Shown one piece after another: positions 49,501 to 59,808 of a stretch of 64,000 nucleotides of DNA (position 1 is its first letter; every line of letters begins with the position of its first letter). The stretch comes from Hymenochaete sp. R1 (taxonomy: Eukaryota; Basidiomycota; Agaricomycetes; Hymenochaetales; Hymenochaetaceae): assembly GCA_019400425.1 (NCBI GenBank), contig JAFREE010000001.1, positions 62,001 to 126,000 of the forward strand, in the 5' to 3' direction. The translations under genes were made by a program, and so were the position numbers. The notes under the pieces are model-generated. The model made no database searches, had not been told where the DNA came from, and saw nothing but the letters and a program-made list of their open reading frames with translations.

Positions 49501-49601
49501 TGATTGGGTGAGCGCTTGTTTCACAGGAGGAGGAGCAAGAGGAAATTGCGATTGAATTGGAAGAAGTGCTTGAGGAGATAGTCGAGATCGTGGAAGACTA
49601 G
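46593..49601 (+). CDS. PRT1: Translation initiation factor eIF3 subunit b
   Basis: The scaffold subunit of eIF3, which links the complex to the 40S subunit. The N terminus is acidic ([15 protein letters not shown]), followed by an RRM domain ([49 protein letters not shown]). The WD40-like propeller starts at [18 protein letters not shown] and [20 protein letters not shown], and includes [99 protein letters not shown] and [11 protein letters not shown]. The C-terminal helical part ([14 protein letters not shown] through [14 protein letters not shown]) binds other eIF3 subunits; the end is a run of acidic residues. Two introns (48143-48246 and 48392-48522) are unusually long for this gene, and the first holds a perfect hairpin. 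Confidence 0.96.
48163..48197 (+). repeat. Perfect 14-bp inverted repeat inside an eIF3b intron
   Basis: Bases 48163-48176 (tttgttacggcccc) and 48184-48197 are exact reverse complements, separated by a 7-base loop (ggaagac). The stem is GC-rich in its inner half. The whole element lies within the 104-bp intron 48143-48246, near the donor. Confidence 0.9.
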
Positions 49602-49941
49602 ATACGTGTTTGCTGTGCGCGTGTGAGTGACTTGTAGATGCAGTACTACGACGATGTGTGTTCCTAGGCCGGCCTCTTGCTTCATGATAATTACTGGTGT
49701 GTGATCATTAGAGAGTACTTGTTTAGTATGCTCGGGAGAAGTAATGCAAGACCCCCGGAAACTCTGACTTAAGAGAAAATAATGAAAATTTAGTATATCA
49801 GATAAGATTGTCGTATCATCTCAGTCATATAGCAGGCCACACTCGTCCTCAACTTGACCTCCCCCCTTCACTCTCTCGCACCATCCTCTTGTCCTCCCAC
49901 ATCCGCAGCCAAGAAGACACCACCGCCTGCCTGTGGTTCTC
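49602..49941. promoter_or_regulatory. HapX upstream region
   Basis: Head-to-tail gap after eIF3b. It contains the eIF3b 3' UTR and the HapX promoter, including one perfect iron-GATA site (separate entry). A C/T-rich tract (about 49855-49935) directly precedes the start codon. Confidence 0.5.
49797..49805 (+). promoter_or_regulatory. ATCAGATAA, match to the fungal iron-GATA factor (Urbs1/SreA/Fep1/Sre) consensus
   Basis: The nine bases match the published consensus ATC(A/T)GATAA exactly and lie 137 bp upstream of the HapX start codon. In ascomycetes such as Aspergillus, SreA represses hapX through sites of this kind when iron is plentiful. Use here is an inference from family knowledge. Confidence 0.6.
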
Positions 49942-52281
49942 ATGGCAGCTAACACGGCCGACGCTTCAGTGTCGTCCTCTTCCACACTCTGGGCCCAAGG
50001 TAGGCGCTTTCCTCCCACATCCGCATCGCTCTCTCGCCCTCCTTTACCCACACTCCAACAGCGTCCAAGGAATGGGTCGTCCCACCAAAACCTAAGCCAG
50101 GGAGGAAGCCTAAGAAAGACGTTGCCCCGCCCGTCAAAGACTCTCAAGAGGTATGTACGCGACATCCCGCCTCCCGACCATATGCCAAGTCTTCTCACAC
50201 CCTTCGCCCAGGACTCGAAAGGCCGTCGCGTTCAGAATCGGTATGTTTTTAATCTTATGTCGTAATCCTGTTGAACCAGCACGTTAACACTCGCACTTGG
50301 TTTTACTATTAATAGGGCCGCCCAACGTGCTTTCAGGGAGCGTAAACAATCCCAACTGGCAGAGCTCCAAGCTCGTGTACAGTCCTTCGAGCAAGGCGAG
50401 ATTGGACGGAATGTCGCTCTCCAACAAATTTCCAAGCGCCTCAAAGAAGAGAATGAGACTCTCAAGACGGAGAACGACTCTCTTAAGGAAGAGATCGCTC
50501 GCTTGAAGAAGAATTTGCCGTCCGAGTCCTCCTTACATCCGCATTCACTCCGTGGTACCGACACTGCAGAGAGTGGTGGCCGACCCAAGCGTTGGCGAGA
50601 CGAATCTATCTTCTCCACTTCGGGTGAAGATGCTAGTATTATTCTTGAGCATCCTGGGGCTCGCAAGCGCCCCCGGTCCGACATGGATATGTCTCGTGGT
50701 TCTATGACCCCTGCTCCTCAGTTTGGATCATCAAACTCGTACATGACTTCACCTCCCTCTATGGCATCCTCACCAGACTCGAACGGTCTGTCTACTGCGC
50801 CCTTTTCCCCTCTGCCATACTCCTCCGTGAATGGATCTAGAGACGTCACTGAATATATATCCCGTGACCCCTTTCAGGCGACCCCTTGCGAGGGTAGTAA
50901 GTCATTTTCTTCCACAAACGAGGGAACGTCCTTCGAAGCCTTTGACTGCGGTCTGTGCTCCGACGGCGGTGTATGCATGTGTCGTGAGCTATCATTACGA
51001 CAGCCTGGAATTGTGGGAGAAATCGATAGGCACATCGCCAGTTTTGACAGTCACTTTACGACCTCCCCAAGCCAAGTTCTCAAGGTCGAGGAGATCGAGA
51101 CTTCACTTCTAAGTTCAGTTGTGAAGTCTATCGATACACTTCCAACTGCTCAAATCGGTAAATCTGTACCACCGAGGGCTCCATATCAAATCCGATTACC
51201 TTCTCCGGAGCCCGCTCCAGCTGCGACACCTGCACGTCGCTCCGTACCACTGCGTCCCCGAGCAATTAAACGCGCAACGACTGGGAAAGTATGGCAACTC
51301 AGTAAACAAACTGATGTTCGGCCGACTTGCTCCGGTGACCCTTCGAACTGCCCGGCCTGCAAGGACGATGACTTCGGGAAAGCATTCTGTCGAGCTTTGG
51401 TCAGTTCTGCATCCACGCATGGTGTTGCCTGTGCGTCATGTCCCAACCCAGAAGCGTGCGGGAAGGCACCTCGAACCGCAGAGCCTTCGGCGAGCGCACC
51501 TTCTGCTCCGGCCTCGAATGATCCACAGGTGATTATAATTGAATCGGACAGTGGAGAGCGTCCGTCCACAGCTTCACAAGGGACCTCTGCGACTCTCACC
51601 TCAGCTGCCAGTCCGCCGAGGGCAGAAAAATCCTCATTGGCGTCTAAGAATTATTCCCCAAGCAGAGGAAAGTTGGTGCCGCCTGAGACCATTCCTGTGA
51701 ATGAAGCGTGGGCTCGCCTCAAGTCTCACCCGAATATTGCTTTCGCAGACCTTAGGTGGGCTTGATCATCTCACACATACTCTCATGATCAACATCTCAT
51801 ACTATCTACCCTTTTCAGCATGCTTGCGGACGTCGTCGCCCGTCGCGTGAAATGTACTGGACCTGTAACGGTTATCACCCCGGCTCCCGGTACGATCACA
51901 CCTGAGCGCGACAATGCCCGAAGTCCGGCGGTACCGGAGGCAGCGGCTGAAGGCAGCATACGAGCGAGGGAAGACAGTGGACCGGTGCTTCTAACGGACC
52001 CACACGCTAGCTTTCGTGAGCAAGAGGAGCAACGGGTCCAGTATTCCTCACCGTCTGGGCCCTCGGCGTTGTCCTCCGCTACCGCCCCTGCGCTCTCACA
52101 GGCTCTCACACGCAAGGCTTCGTTGTCAACTATCTCTGGACCTAAGGACTCCGAGAGGCCTGAGCTTGTTCCTCAGGAACATTTGCGTGAGTGCGGACGG
52201 CGGCGCATCCGAGAAGTCGATACTGCAGGTGTGAACGATGCCCTGCGCATGCTGGATGCACAATTTGGGAAGCACTGCTGA
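49942..52281 (+). CDS. hapX: HapX-type bZIP regulator of iron homeostasis
   Basis: A partner of the CCAAT-binding complex that represses iron-consuming genes during iron shortage. Exon 2 encodes the Hap4-type recruitment motif KEWVVPPKPKPGRKPKK. The bZIP basic region follows (RRVQNRAAQRAFRERK, with the Yap-like NxxAQxxFR signature), then a leucine zipper (LAELQARVQSFE to LKEEIARLKKNL). Downstream are the cysteine-rich iron-sensing regions: CGLCSDGGVCMC, CSGDPSNCPACKDDDFGKAFC (in parts) and CASCPNPEACG. The C-terminal part includes PVNEAWARLKSHPNIAFADLS and a Ser/Pro-rich stretch, ending DAQFGKHC. Five introns are predicted. The combination of Hap4 motif, bZIP and Cys-rich regions is specific to HapX; plain Yap1 proteins lack the Hap4 motif. 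Length is about 640 residues, longer than in Aspergillus. Confidence 0.92.
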
Positions 52282-52659
52282 ATTTATGAATGCTGAAAAT
52301 AACGTTTCGGATGGTAACTTGGCCGGTGTGGTTTTTCTTCTTGTTCCAGCAGTGTACGATATGGTCAGCGGAAATGGAAGACAGGCTCTCACGTCCTTTC
52401 AACCCTGGGTTTATGTTCAAATAATTGATTATCTTAGAGTCGAGCCACTGCATCGATGATGCTTCCCATTAGCATCTTATTGTATCATAAGTTGGAGTCT
52501 CTCTACAAAGCATTATGCAGTCCTCCCACTCATTTGCTCCTTTTGTGTATTATGAGATTTCGTATGTGTAACAGAGATTATATGGAGCGCGATCATTCAT
52601 GATGCTTACTTTGGAACATTGCCTGTCATGGTATGCAGTTGATGATGGACAAAAATCAA
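52282..52659. other. Intergenic between convergent HapX and PPR genes
   Basis: This 378-bp stretch separates two convergent stop codons and should hold both 3' UTRs. No other element is seen. Confidence 0.5.
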
Positions 52660-55260
52660 TCATTCACCAGTCCTACGCCGAGAAGATTGACCAGATAAAT
52701 TACTATGAGATGAGTTACGTCTGTCGTCACCGCCACGTTGCTCAGATGATCCACCGTTGCGCAACTGCGCCTGCCACTCTGCCACCAACTCGTCAATAAG
52801 CGCACGAATCCTCCTCCGATCAGTTGATTTGACACGGCTTGAAGGCCTCGCTCCATCCCTCGTAGTCTTCCGCAACTGAGCTATGAGCTGCGACAACGAT
52901 GCCTTGCGCAGCTCGCGCGGGAACAATGCGACCATCGGCCATAGGTCGAGCAGTACCCTGCGTGCGAGCCCAAATGCTCCAACAGCAAAGAAAGCGCCAA
53001 CTGTTGCATCCACTGCTGCTGCATCCGGTGTAACGCCCGCGTTAAGGATGGCTCTGAATGTCTCGAGAGCTCGGTCGGGACGTCCTACTCTGGCGTGAGC
53101 GGTTATCAAGATGGTGAAAAGAATGACGTAGGAGTCGCGGTGAGGGAGGACGTTGCGAGAAAGTAGGTCATCTAAGACACCTTGGGCGCCGACAATATCT
53201 CCAGCCAAACAATATGCTTGGACAAGCTCTGAGTAATGGTAAACATTCGGATGGAGGCCGCGGTTGAACATGTACTGGAGTACACGCTCTGTGCTTTGAA
53301 CAGCCAAATGCGGAGGCAGTGTGTATAAATTGTATCGTAGTCGAAGATCAAATGTAGCACGGTCCGCTTTGACTCCACGCCTTTTTAAGTCATCTAGTAA
53401 AGGCGATAAAGCGGTGCGGAGAACTGGAGATTGCTGGCCAACTATTCCTAAGTCTGGATCTGTGAGAGGTACCGAGTCAGTTGTTGATATTCGCTTTGAA
53501 TAATTTGGCGTCGAGGGGCACACTGCGTTTGCGACTTTATGTGTCAATGCGTCCCATCCTCGTTGTCGTTGCTGCAGCCCCTTGCCCCGAACAAGAGACC
53601 GCAGAACTAAGTTGAGGTGCCTAAGTGACGGCTGTACATCGGACGCGAGCAGAATTTGCAATATGTGACAAACATCTTCAGTTAGAAGTAATTTTTCCGT
53701 GTCAATGAACGAGAGAAATATCTCGAGCGTTTGAGCGTCAGGCTTGACGCAGGCATTTCCCATGAGGACCTGCACGTGGTGGGCGGCTTCCAGACCCCGT
53801 GTACGAAGTGCTCCATGAAGGACAGAGTTGAAAACTTCCGTGGACGGAGGACCAGTAAAGTGGACCGATACTAACGGCGTGTCACTCCCTTTCCTGAAAC
53901 CCAAATAATCCAATGATTGTGGTTCGAGCACTGTCGGACTACAACAATCCCGCAAGACATGCAAGGCGAGACTTTCCGACTTCATCGCGTAGTACATACG
54001 AATCAGGCTTGCTGCAAGTCTGCTATCAGGACGCTCATCAGACTCATTTAGCCTCTTGAGCACATCGTCCAAAGACAGAACACTGTTATGCCTTGAGATG
54101 TGATCGACCAGCATAGTATACGTAGCGCGATCGACCAGTGGGACGAGCTGGATGTCGGAGGATGAGACATCATTGCCACATGTGAGATCCTGCTTCGTTG
54201 TTGTAAGCCGAATCTTTTTGGACCCATACTTGTCTAAAAGACGGAGAACACCTCCTGAATCTCGACTGTCGAGACGAATGCGAAGGAGACCGTTGAAGAT
54301 CCTTCGCATCACCAACCCTTGCCAAGGCTTTAGGAGTTCGTTAGCCTTCCCGTGAACAAATGTATCTGAACCGAAGCCTCGATAAGCCGGGACCACTTTT
54401 GAGTAGGTGGATGCGTTGACGGGAAAGCCCAATTCCTCCATCGATTCCATGGTTGCTTTTGCAGACGCAAGGTCGTGATTGAGAAGATGCCCTTTGAGAA
54501 GAATCTCAAAAGTTCGTCTTTGGGGCTTTATACCATGTGTGGAGAACTCCTGCAGGACATTCTTTAGGATGAAGAAGTTCCGTGTTTCGACCAAAGCTTT
54601 GGCACGCCAATTCAAGAGACGAGCGGTCATCGTGCCAGTTGCTACTAGGCACTCGTCGGTGACCCATAGAACCATACACCATTCCTTTTTCTCGGCAAAA
54701 CGATGCACAACACGTTCGTAAATGTTCGGGGACATTGGCGCTTTGACCGAGTGCGCAGCTCGCAGGAGGTGGAGTGCCTCTTGATGCACGCCGCTGGATA
54801 TCCATTCTTGTGCTGCACGGCACACGGATTCTCCGTTTTGAAGGAAGCGTACGAGCCCGTGGCGTTTCTCGATCGTGGCTGGAGTTGTAACGGGTGGATT
54901 GCCAGACGCGAATATCTCTCTTATCCACTTTAGAAGTTGCTTTGGTGTCTCTGCTACCTTCGATCGGGCTGTTCGAATATCTCTTCGCCTTTCTTCGGCT
55001 ACATTTGCATGTCGCGATTCTAAGTCTTGAGTTTGTTTTCCCTGCGACGGATAACCAGCAGAATAATGTTGAGGCATTGCGATGCCAATGTCGTGTTGAG
55101 TGAGATGTGCTGCTGTTGTGCTTGAATGGAGGCGCAAGCCTGTAAGGCTTCCGAGCGCACGTCGCGGGTTCCCGAAAAGCCGAGAGATAGCATAACGAGA
55201 AAAGTAATGGCGTAGATGTAGATGGCATGTATTCAAATTGCCAGGACCTATCTGGCGCAT
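52660..55260 (-). CDS. Pentatricopeptide repeat (PPR) protein, mitochondrial
   Basis: A predicted organellar RNA-binding protein of 866 residues in one exon, notable because its neighbours have many introns. The N terminus is Arg/His/Leu-rich without acids (RQIGPGNLNTCHLHLRHYF, then RLFGNPRRALGSL), a good mitochondrial presequence. Several degenerate PPR helix pairs follow, for example TFEILLKGHLLNHDLASAKATMESMEELG (in parts), TYSKVVPAYR, VYHYSELVQAYCLAGDIVGAQGVLDDLL-type and VTPDAAAVDATVGAFFAVGAF. The C-terminal 60 residues are basic. The start is the ATG at 55260, the first in frame; an upstream in-frame TTG is not used. The target transcript is unknown; fungal PPR proteins usually stabilise, process or translate single mitochondrial mRNAs. 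Confidence 0.85.
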   Translation of the reverse strand: MRQIGPGNLNTCHLHLRHYFSRYAISRLFGNPRRALGSLTGLRLHSSTTAAHLTQHDIGIAMPQHYSAGYPSQGKQTQDLESRHANVAEERRRDIRTARSKVAETPKQLLKWIREIFASGNPPVTTPATIEKRHGLVRFLQNGESVCRAAQEWISSGVHQEALHLLRAAHSVKAPMSPNIYERVVHRFAEKKEWCMVLWVTDECLVATGTMTARLLNWRAKALVETRNFFILKNVLQEFSTHGIKPQRRTFEILLKGHLLNHDLASAKATMESMEELGFPVNASTYSKVVPAYRGFGSDTFVHGKANELLKPWQGLVMRRIFNGLLRIRLDSRDSGGVLRLLDKYGSKKIRLTTTKQDLTCGNDVSSSDIQLVPLVDRATYTMLVDHISRHNSVLSLDDVLKRLNESDERPDSRLAASLIRMYYAMKSESLALHVLRDCCSPTVLEPQSLDYLGFRKGSDTPLVSVHFTGPPSTEVFNSVLHGALRTRGLEAAHHVQVLMGNACVKPDAQTLEIFLSFIDTEKLLLTEDVCHILQILLASDVQPSLRHLNLVLRSLVRGKGLQQRQRGWDALTHKVANAVCPSTPNYSKRISTTDSVPLTDPDLGIVGQQSPVLRTALSPLLDDLKRRGVKADRATFDLRLRYNLYTLPPHLAVQSTERVLQYMFNRGLHPNVYHYSELVQAYCLAGDIVGAQGVLDDLLSRNVLPHRDSYVILFTILITAHARVGRPDRALETFRAILNAGVTPDAAAVDATVGAFFAVGAFGLARRVLLDLWPMVALFPRELRKASLSQLIAQLRKTTRDGARPSSRVKSTDRRRIRALIDELVAEWQAQLRNGGSSEQRGGDDRRNSSHSNLSGQSSRRRTGE

Positions 55261-57441
55261 GGACAACAGAGCTTGCAAAAGACCGGCCAGCTCTGAGAGC
55301 TTGACCAGTTCCCTTTCACTGCTGCCAGTTCACTATGATCTGTGGTATTCTAGCTTAGCCCGGTCAGGAGAACAGTGAGTATGAAAGGCTCTCAACTTGT
55401 TATAGTGCTGAAAAGCAGTGACATTCATGCGAGGAGGAAATAGTCTAGGTTCAGTTTCAGTAAAGCCGAAATCTCCAAAGCCTCAGGGCATGTTGTGAGT
55501 GGGTCGGCTCGGATCGGCAGTAGCCGTGTGATTAAAAAGCCTTTTTTGGATGAGACCGGTAATTGGACACCATAAGTCGAATGAATCTGAAATTGTTTCT
55601 AATCAACTTCTTCAACTCCGAGTCGTCGCTGTTTGTTGCTAGCTAACAGCGGGGCGAGAACTGCCGGGTCCGCGCAGACCCTGTCAACGCTCTCTACATC
55701 TCTCGTTCGTTGTATCCAATATGCGCGATTTGTTCGCGTTTTTCTTCCATTCAGTGCTTACGCTGCTTAGACACCATTGACTTCTTTCATCCAATCAAAC
55801 ACGTATCCTCATCAGCCCGGTGGCCAGCCACAATCTGCAGGAAATACACAGCACCGTCTCAAAATTGTGAAAATGAAACGGATCATTATCCATTACTCGA
55901 GGTTGGAAACATCGGCTCATCTCAACGTCTCGCCGTCGACTTTCGTGTATCATTCTATGTTCGGCTTTTGTTGCACAACGAAGGCCAGTGGGTTGGCTCT
56001 CTTTGGAGGGCCTGCAGGCGACTTCCAGTCGCGGGAAATTGAATTGTAGGGGCTTGCGATTTGTGGCATTTGAAGGAGAGAGCATAAGTCTCGTCCGACT
56101 CTTCCCATTCAACCGGCATGCAGCCATTCGAACTTACGAGTCTCAAAGCGGTAGGAAGGCGGGTAGATGCTTATTCGACGTTTCTGGCACCAAACGTGAA
56201 CTTTGAAATTGCCTGAGAAGTTTTTTTTTCACTCGCAGGTAAGCTTAAATTACATCAGTTTGCCATGCGCTCGAGCTCTGAATAAGAGATGCCGCTCTCA
56301 GATACGGATCAAGGCGGCGGTCACGCACGGCGCTGCGAAAACGACAAGCTCATCCTGATTTGTTGCTTCCGTCAATTGTCTCCCGATCAATTTTGTGTAA
56401 TCAATCACACTAATTTTTCGAATGTTCATGCAGCGTCTGCGCACTGACAAAAGTTCACTGATGACGAAGGTACAGACTGACTCAGACCATCACAATCAGG
56501 AACAATTTCCGATTGCTGTCGACGTTCGTAACTTCAGCATGTCGCAATGTCGTAAAGTAGCGTAGTGGGAAAAAGCGGACTGAGACGAGTCAGAATCGAA
56601 TCGAAAGCCTCGTGGTCCCATCACTGCTTTGAGAGCGTAACACAGCTTGGCCGTCGTTTCAACGCTCAATCATGACCTCAAACAGCCGAGATCAAACAGC
56701 CGTTTGGACCGATTGTGGTAATGCAAAGCCGGCCAAACCTGCCAAAGTATGTGAAAGTATGTCTGTTCTTTTTCTTCCACTTGAACCTGCCAGATGGACA
56801 GTAAACGTGCGGAACATTTTTGGAGGACGACTGAAACCTTTCAACACTGAGACCAATGGCAGCGTGTATTCAGACTAGCATTTGGATTTGAATTGGATGA
56901 AATCCAAGACTTTATTCAGACTCGCGACAAACGCGGGATTTGACGTGGTCGCACTAATATGGTAAGGACCCCTCCGAGGGCTCAAGTGAGCTTCAGTTAA
57001 GCAGGAGCCTTCATCATGCTCGACCGCCGAAAGCACTGCTTCTTAACGTTTGTGTTTCCAATTGGCGTACCTTGGAATCCTAGTATCACTCAGGCTCGCC
57101 CGATCAAGTCATAATCTGCTTTAGACGTTTCGTGGCGTGTACCGTCTCGGAGACAAGCATCCTATGCAGGCAGGAGTATGCTTTGATACCCATCCATTTG
57201 TCGGGCGTTTCCCAGGCCCGCATTCCGTTGTGTATCAGCGTCGGGTCCATCTATTCGTATGTGGCTATCCAAAACCTGATATCCAGTTCACCTACTTCCC
57301 GGCGCCAGATCACCGCTGAGTCCGTTGCAACCTGACTCTGCCGCTGGTCTCTGCACCCAGGTGTCCTCTATAAATGGTACGTTGCTCGATCGAATTTGGA
57401 TCCATCTCCCCACTTATCCCAGCCTTCCTTCCACCTTTTCG
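55261..57441. other. Gene-poor 2.2-kb stretch upstream of the adenylating enzyme
   Basis: The longest gap in the window. Between 55700 and 56130 overlapping frames on both strands stay open for 90-110 codons without a clear winner. Between 57125 and 57319 a plus-strand stretch preceded by an acceptor-like ctgctttag has protein-like composition (THPFVGRFPGP, YPKPDIQFTYFP) but no start or upstream exon that I can defend. It could hold a decayed gene, a rapidly evolving small gene, or a non-coding transcript. No terminal repeats or target-site duplications were found, so I do not call a transposon. Confidence 0.35.
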
Positions 57442-59338
57442 ATGCCGCAATTACAATCACACCTTTCGGTCCTTCAGCAAGCAGCCTCGACGTACTCCGA
57501 CCGACTTGCCTTCCGCATTGCGCAAAGAACACATGGTTCCGATGCCGTAGAATCGTGGAGTAGGATCACCTTCAGCCAGTTTCAAAGAGATGTTGAGCTT
57601 TCTGCCAAGTACTGGTTAAAAGAGCTTTCCTCTCGAGGACTCACCCGCCGGTCGGTCGTTGGTCTATGGTGAGTCTTCTATATCGCCTTTGCATTCTGAG
57701 TCCGGGACTTATTGTCATTCAGGCTAGCCGGGATGGGTTACTTGGACGTCGTTACTATCTACGGCGTCTGCCGCGCTGGATTCGTTCCGCAACTATTTAG
57801 TCTGCGTTTACGAAACCCCACCGTGATCTATGAGCTATTACAGAAAGCTCAAGCCCGCGCCCTTATCTTCGAACCTACTTTCGAAAACATCGTCGCCGAT
57901 CCTCCTGTCCCGGCAGTGAGAGCTGCCACCTTCGAAGATCATGAATCTTGTTCAGAATTCGTTCTTCCTGAGCTCGTCTCCCTTGAAGGCAGTGAAATCG
58001 TCTTCATTTTTCACACTAGCGGATCGACCTCCGGTAGTCCTAAGCTTGTACCCTGCGATGCCAGATGGGTGGACAGTGCCGTATTGAAGTCGAAACAGGC
58101 CAGTCGACCAGTCAAAAGAGCTGCTCCTAAGCAGGATGTCAGTACCTGGATGTAAGTCTTTGAAATTTCACATATACGCAACTTTACTAAGTTATGTACA
58201 GGGGCAGCGTCTGTCACATTGCTCAGAGTTTCAGTAAGTCCATGATCGAACTTTATCGAGTAAACAGCGTCTCATTTTTTCACAGTGCTCATAGGGTCAA
58301 TACAACATGGATCATGTACAATTCAGCCCTCCAAAATCAATTTCTCATCCGAGGAGCTAGTGGACATGGTTAACAGATGTGGACTGAACCGATTACATCA
58401 GTTTGCTTCGTTCCTCAGCACGCATATTCGTCACGCGCGCCAGAATCCCAAGCTTCTATCATATTTACGAAGTTTGGATACCATCATATACAGTGGTCTC
58501 ACTCTACCCCAAGAGGATGAAGACTTCGGTTATCAAAACAAGTTGAAGTTAATTGTGCGTACACTTGAGTCCTCAACTCGTATAATCTGTGCTGACAATT
58601 TAAATTGACATCTACCAGAACCTGTTCGGAAGCACTGAGTGCGGGGCTATGATGCTTTCTCAGAGGTCCGCAGGCCCAGAGGCACGCTTCATGAAGCCTC
58701 TGGAGGGGATGGATTATGGGTTTTTCCCCGTGGGCGCAGCCGCAAACAAGGAAAATGGCTACGTGTCCGCGAACAGCCAGCTACTGGAGTTGGTTATATT
58801 GGCATCTTCCCCTGACTGCCCCCATCATTCCCTCAGGAAACCTGACGGTCACTTTCACACTGGTGACCTCTTCCTACTTGCACGACCCGGGGAGTATGTT
58901 TTCCGTGGACGTGACGACGACTGGATCAAAAGTTTGAACAGCTTACGGTGCGATACTAGGGCTATCGAAGAGAACCTGCGCGCCACTTGCGGTGAGCTCG
59001 TTGACGAGTGCATCGTCGTCGGCACTGGACGCGCTTCTCCGGCGCTCTTTGTTGAGCCCGCAGTGGAGATGGATGAGGAAAAATTAAAACGAGAGATCAT
59101 TCGCCGCACACGCGAGTTCCACTCGCGCCGATACCTCCATGAGCAGATAACTGATCCAGAATTGGTGATCATTGTACCTTGTAAGTCTTTGCCGAGGACA
59201 GCAGTGAGTTCAATGATTGATCTTAATTATTAAGGCTATAGCTGACACTGCGTTTTGTAGACAAAGGGAAACATTCGGAGGAAAGCTGTCGAAGAGCGAT
59301 ACAAGGAGCTCCTTGATGAAATTTATGACGAAGATTAA
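57442..59338 (+). CDS. Stand-alone adenylate-forming enzyme (ANL superfamily, NRPS-like A domain)
   Basis: The protein activates a carboxylic acid as its AMP ester. Six exons encode about 540 residues with the family core motifs in order: A3 FHTSGSTSGSPKLVP, A5 NLFGSTECG, A7 HFHTGDLF, A8-like FRGRDDDWIKSLN and A10 PRTATKGNIRRKA with the catalytic lysine. The first 75 residues (ASTYSDRLAFRIAQ, WSRITFSQFQRDVE) are the usual N-terminal lobe. There is no carrier (T) domain, thioesterase or reductase after A10, so it is shorter than typical basidiomycete NRPS-like reductases. The protein ends soon after, in KELLDEIYDED. It is probably an acyl-CoA synthetase-like enzyme; the substrate is unknown. 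It lies beside the gene-poor stretch and is followed by a transporter on the same strand. Confidence 0.88.
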
Positions 59339-59808
59339 TCGTTTCTCCTTTTCACCTCTTTCTTGCCTTTCGGAAATTTATTTTTATTTTGTTTCGTATT
59401 CATATCTTATTTTTTACGCATTCGCATCACACAGCGTTATTTTTATTCCTTCTTTCAAAAACATTACACTGCATCACTACTTTTTGGGATCGGAAAGGAA
59501 AAGGAACAAAGGACACTTTGTAGCATTAACCCCATCTCTACTTACTTCTTAAACTTACACGTACCTCTTTATTGTTAATAGTCTATTTGTATCGCGCCAT
59601 AATCTCATTGTACTGTTTCACACTTACTCATTCTGTGTCTATATTGGATGACGGCTTGAGTGCTCTGGCTCTGGTATGAGGTGATCGGCGATCCTTTGGG
59701 CGCTCGACGGGCGCGCCGTACCAGTGCCCAAAATGATGTATTCTCCTTCCTTCCTCTCCTCTCACCCCTCATCATCGACCACAGTCCTTCAAGGCTGTAC
59801 TTCTTTCT
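59339..59808. promoter_or_regulatory. Gap between the adenylating enzyme and the SLC35F-type gene
   Basis: Head-to-tail gap of 470 bp: T-rich 3' UTR on the left and C/T-rich promoter on the right (about 59740-59808). No gene seen. Confidence 0.45.

Noticed and set aside
55710..56127. Overlapping 90-110 codon frames on both strands
   Set aside because: Neither strand is favoured, no ATG-initiated model with introns works, and no family motif is seen.
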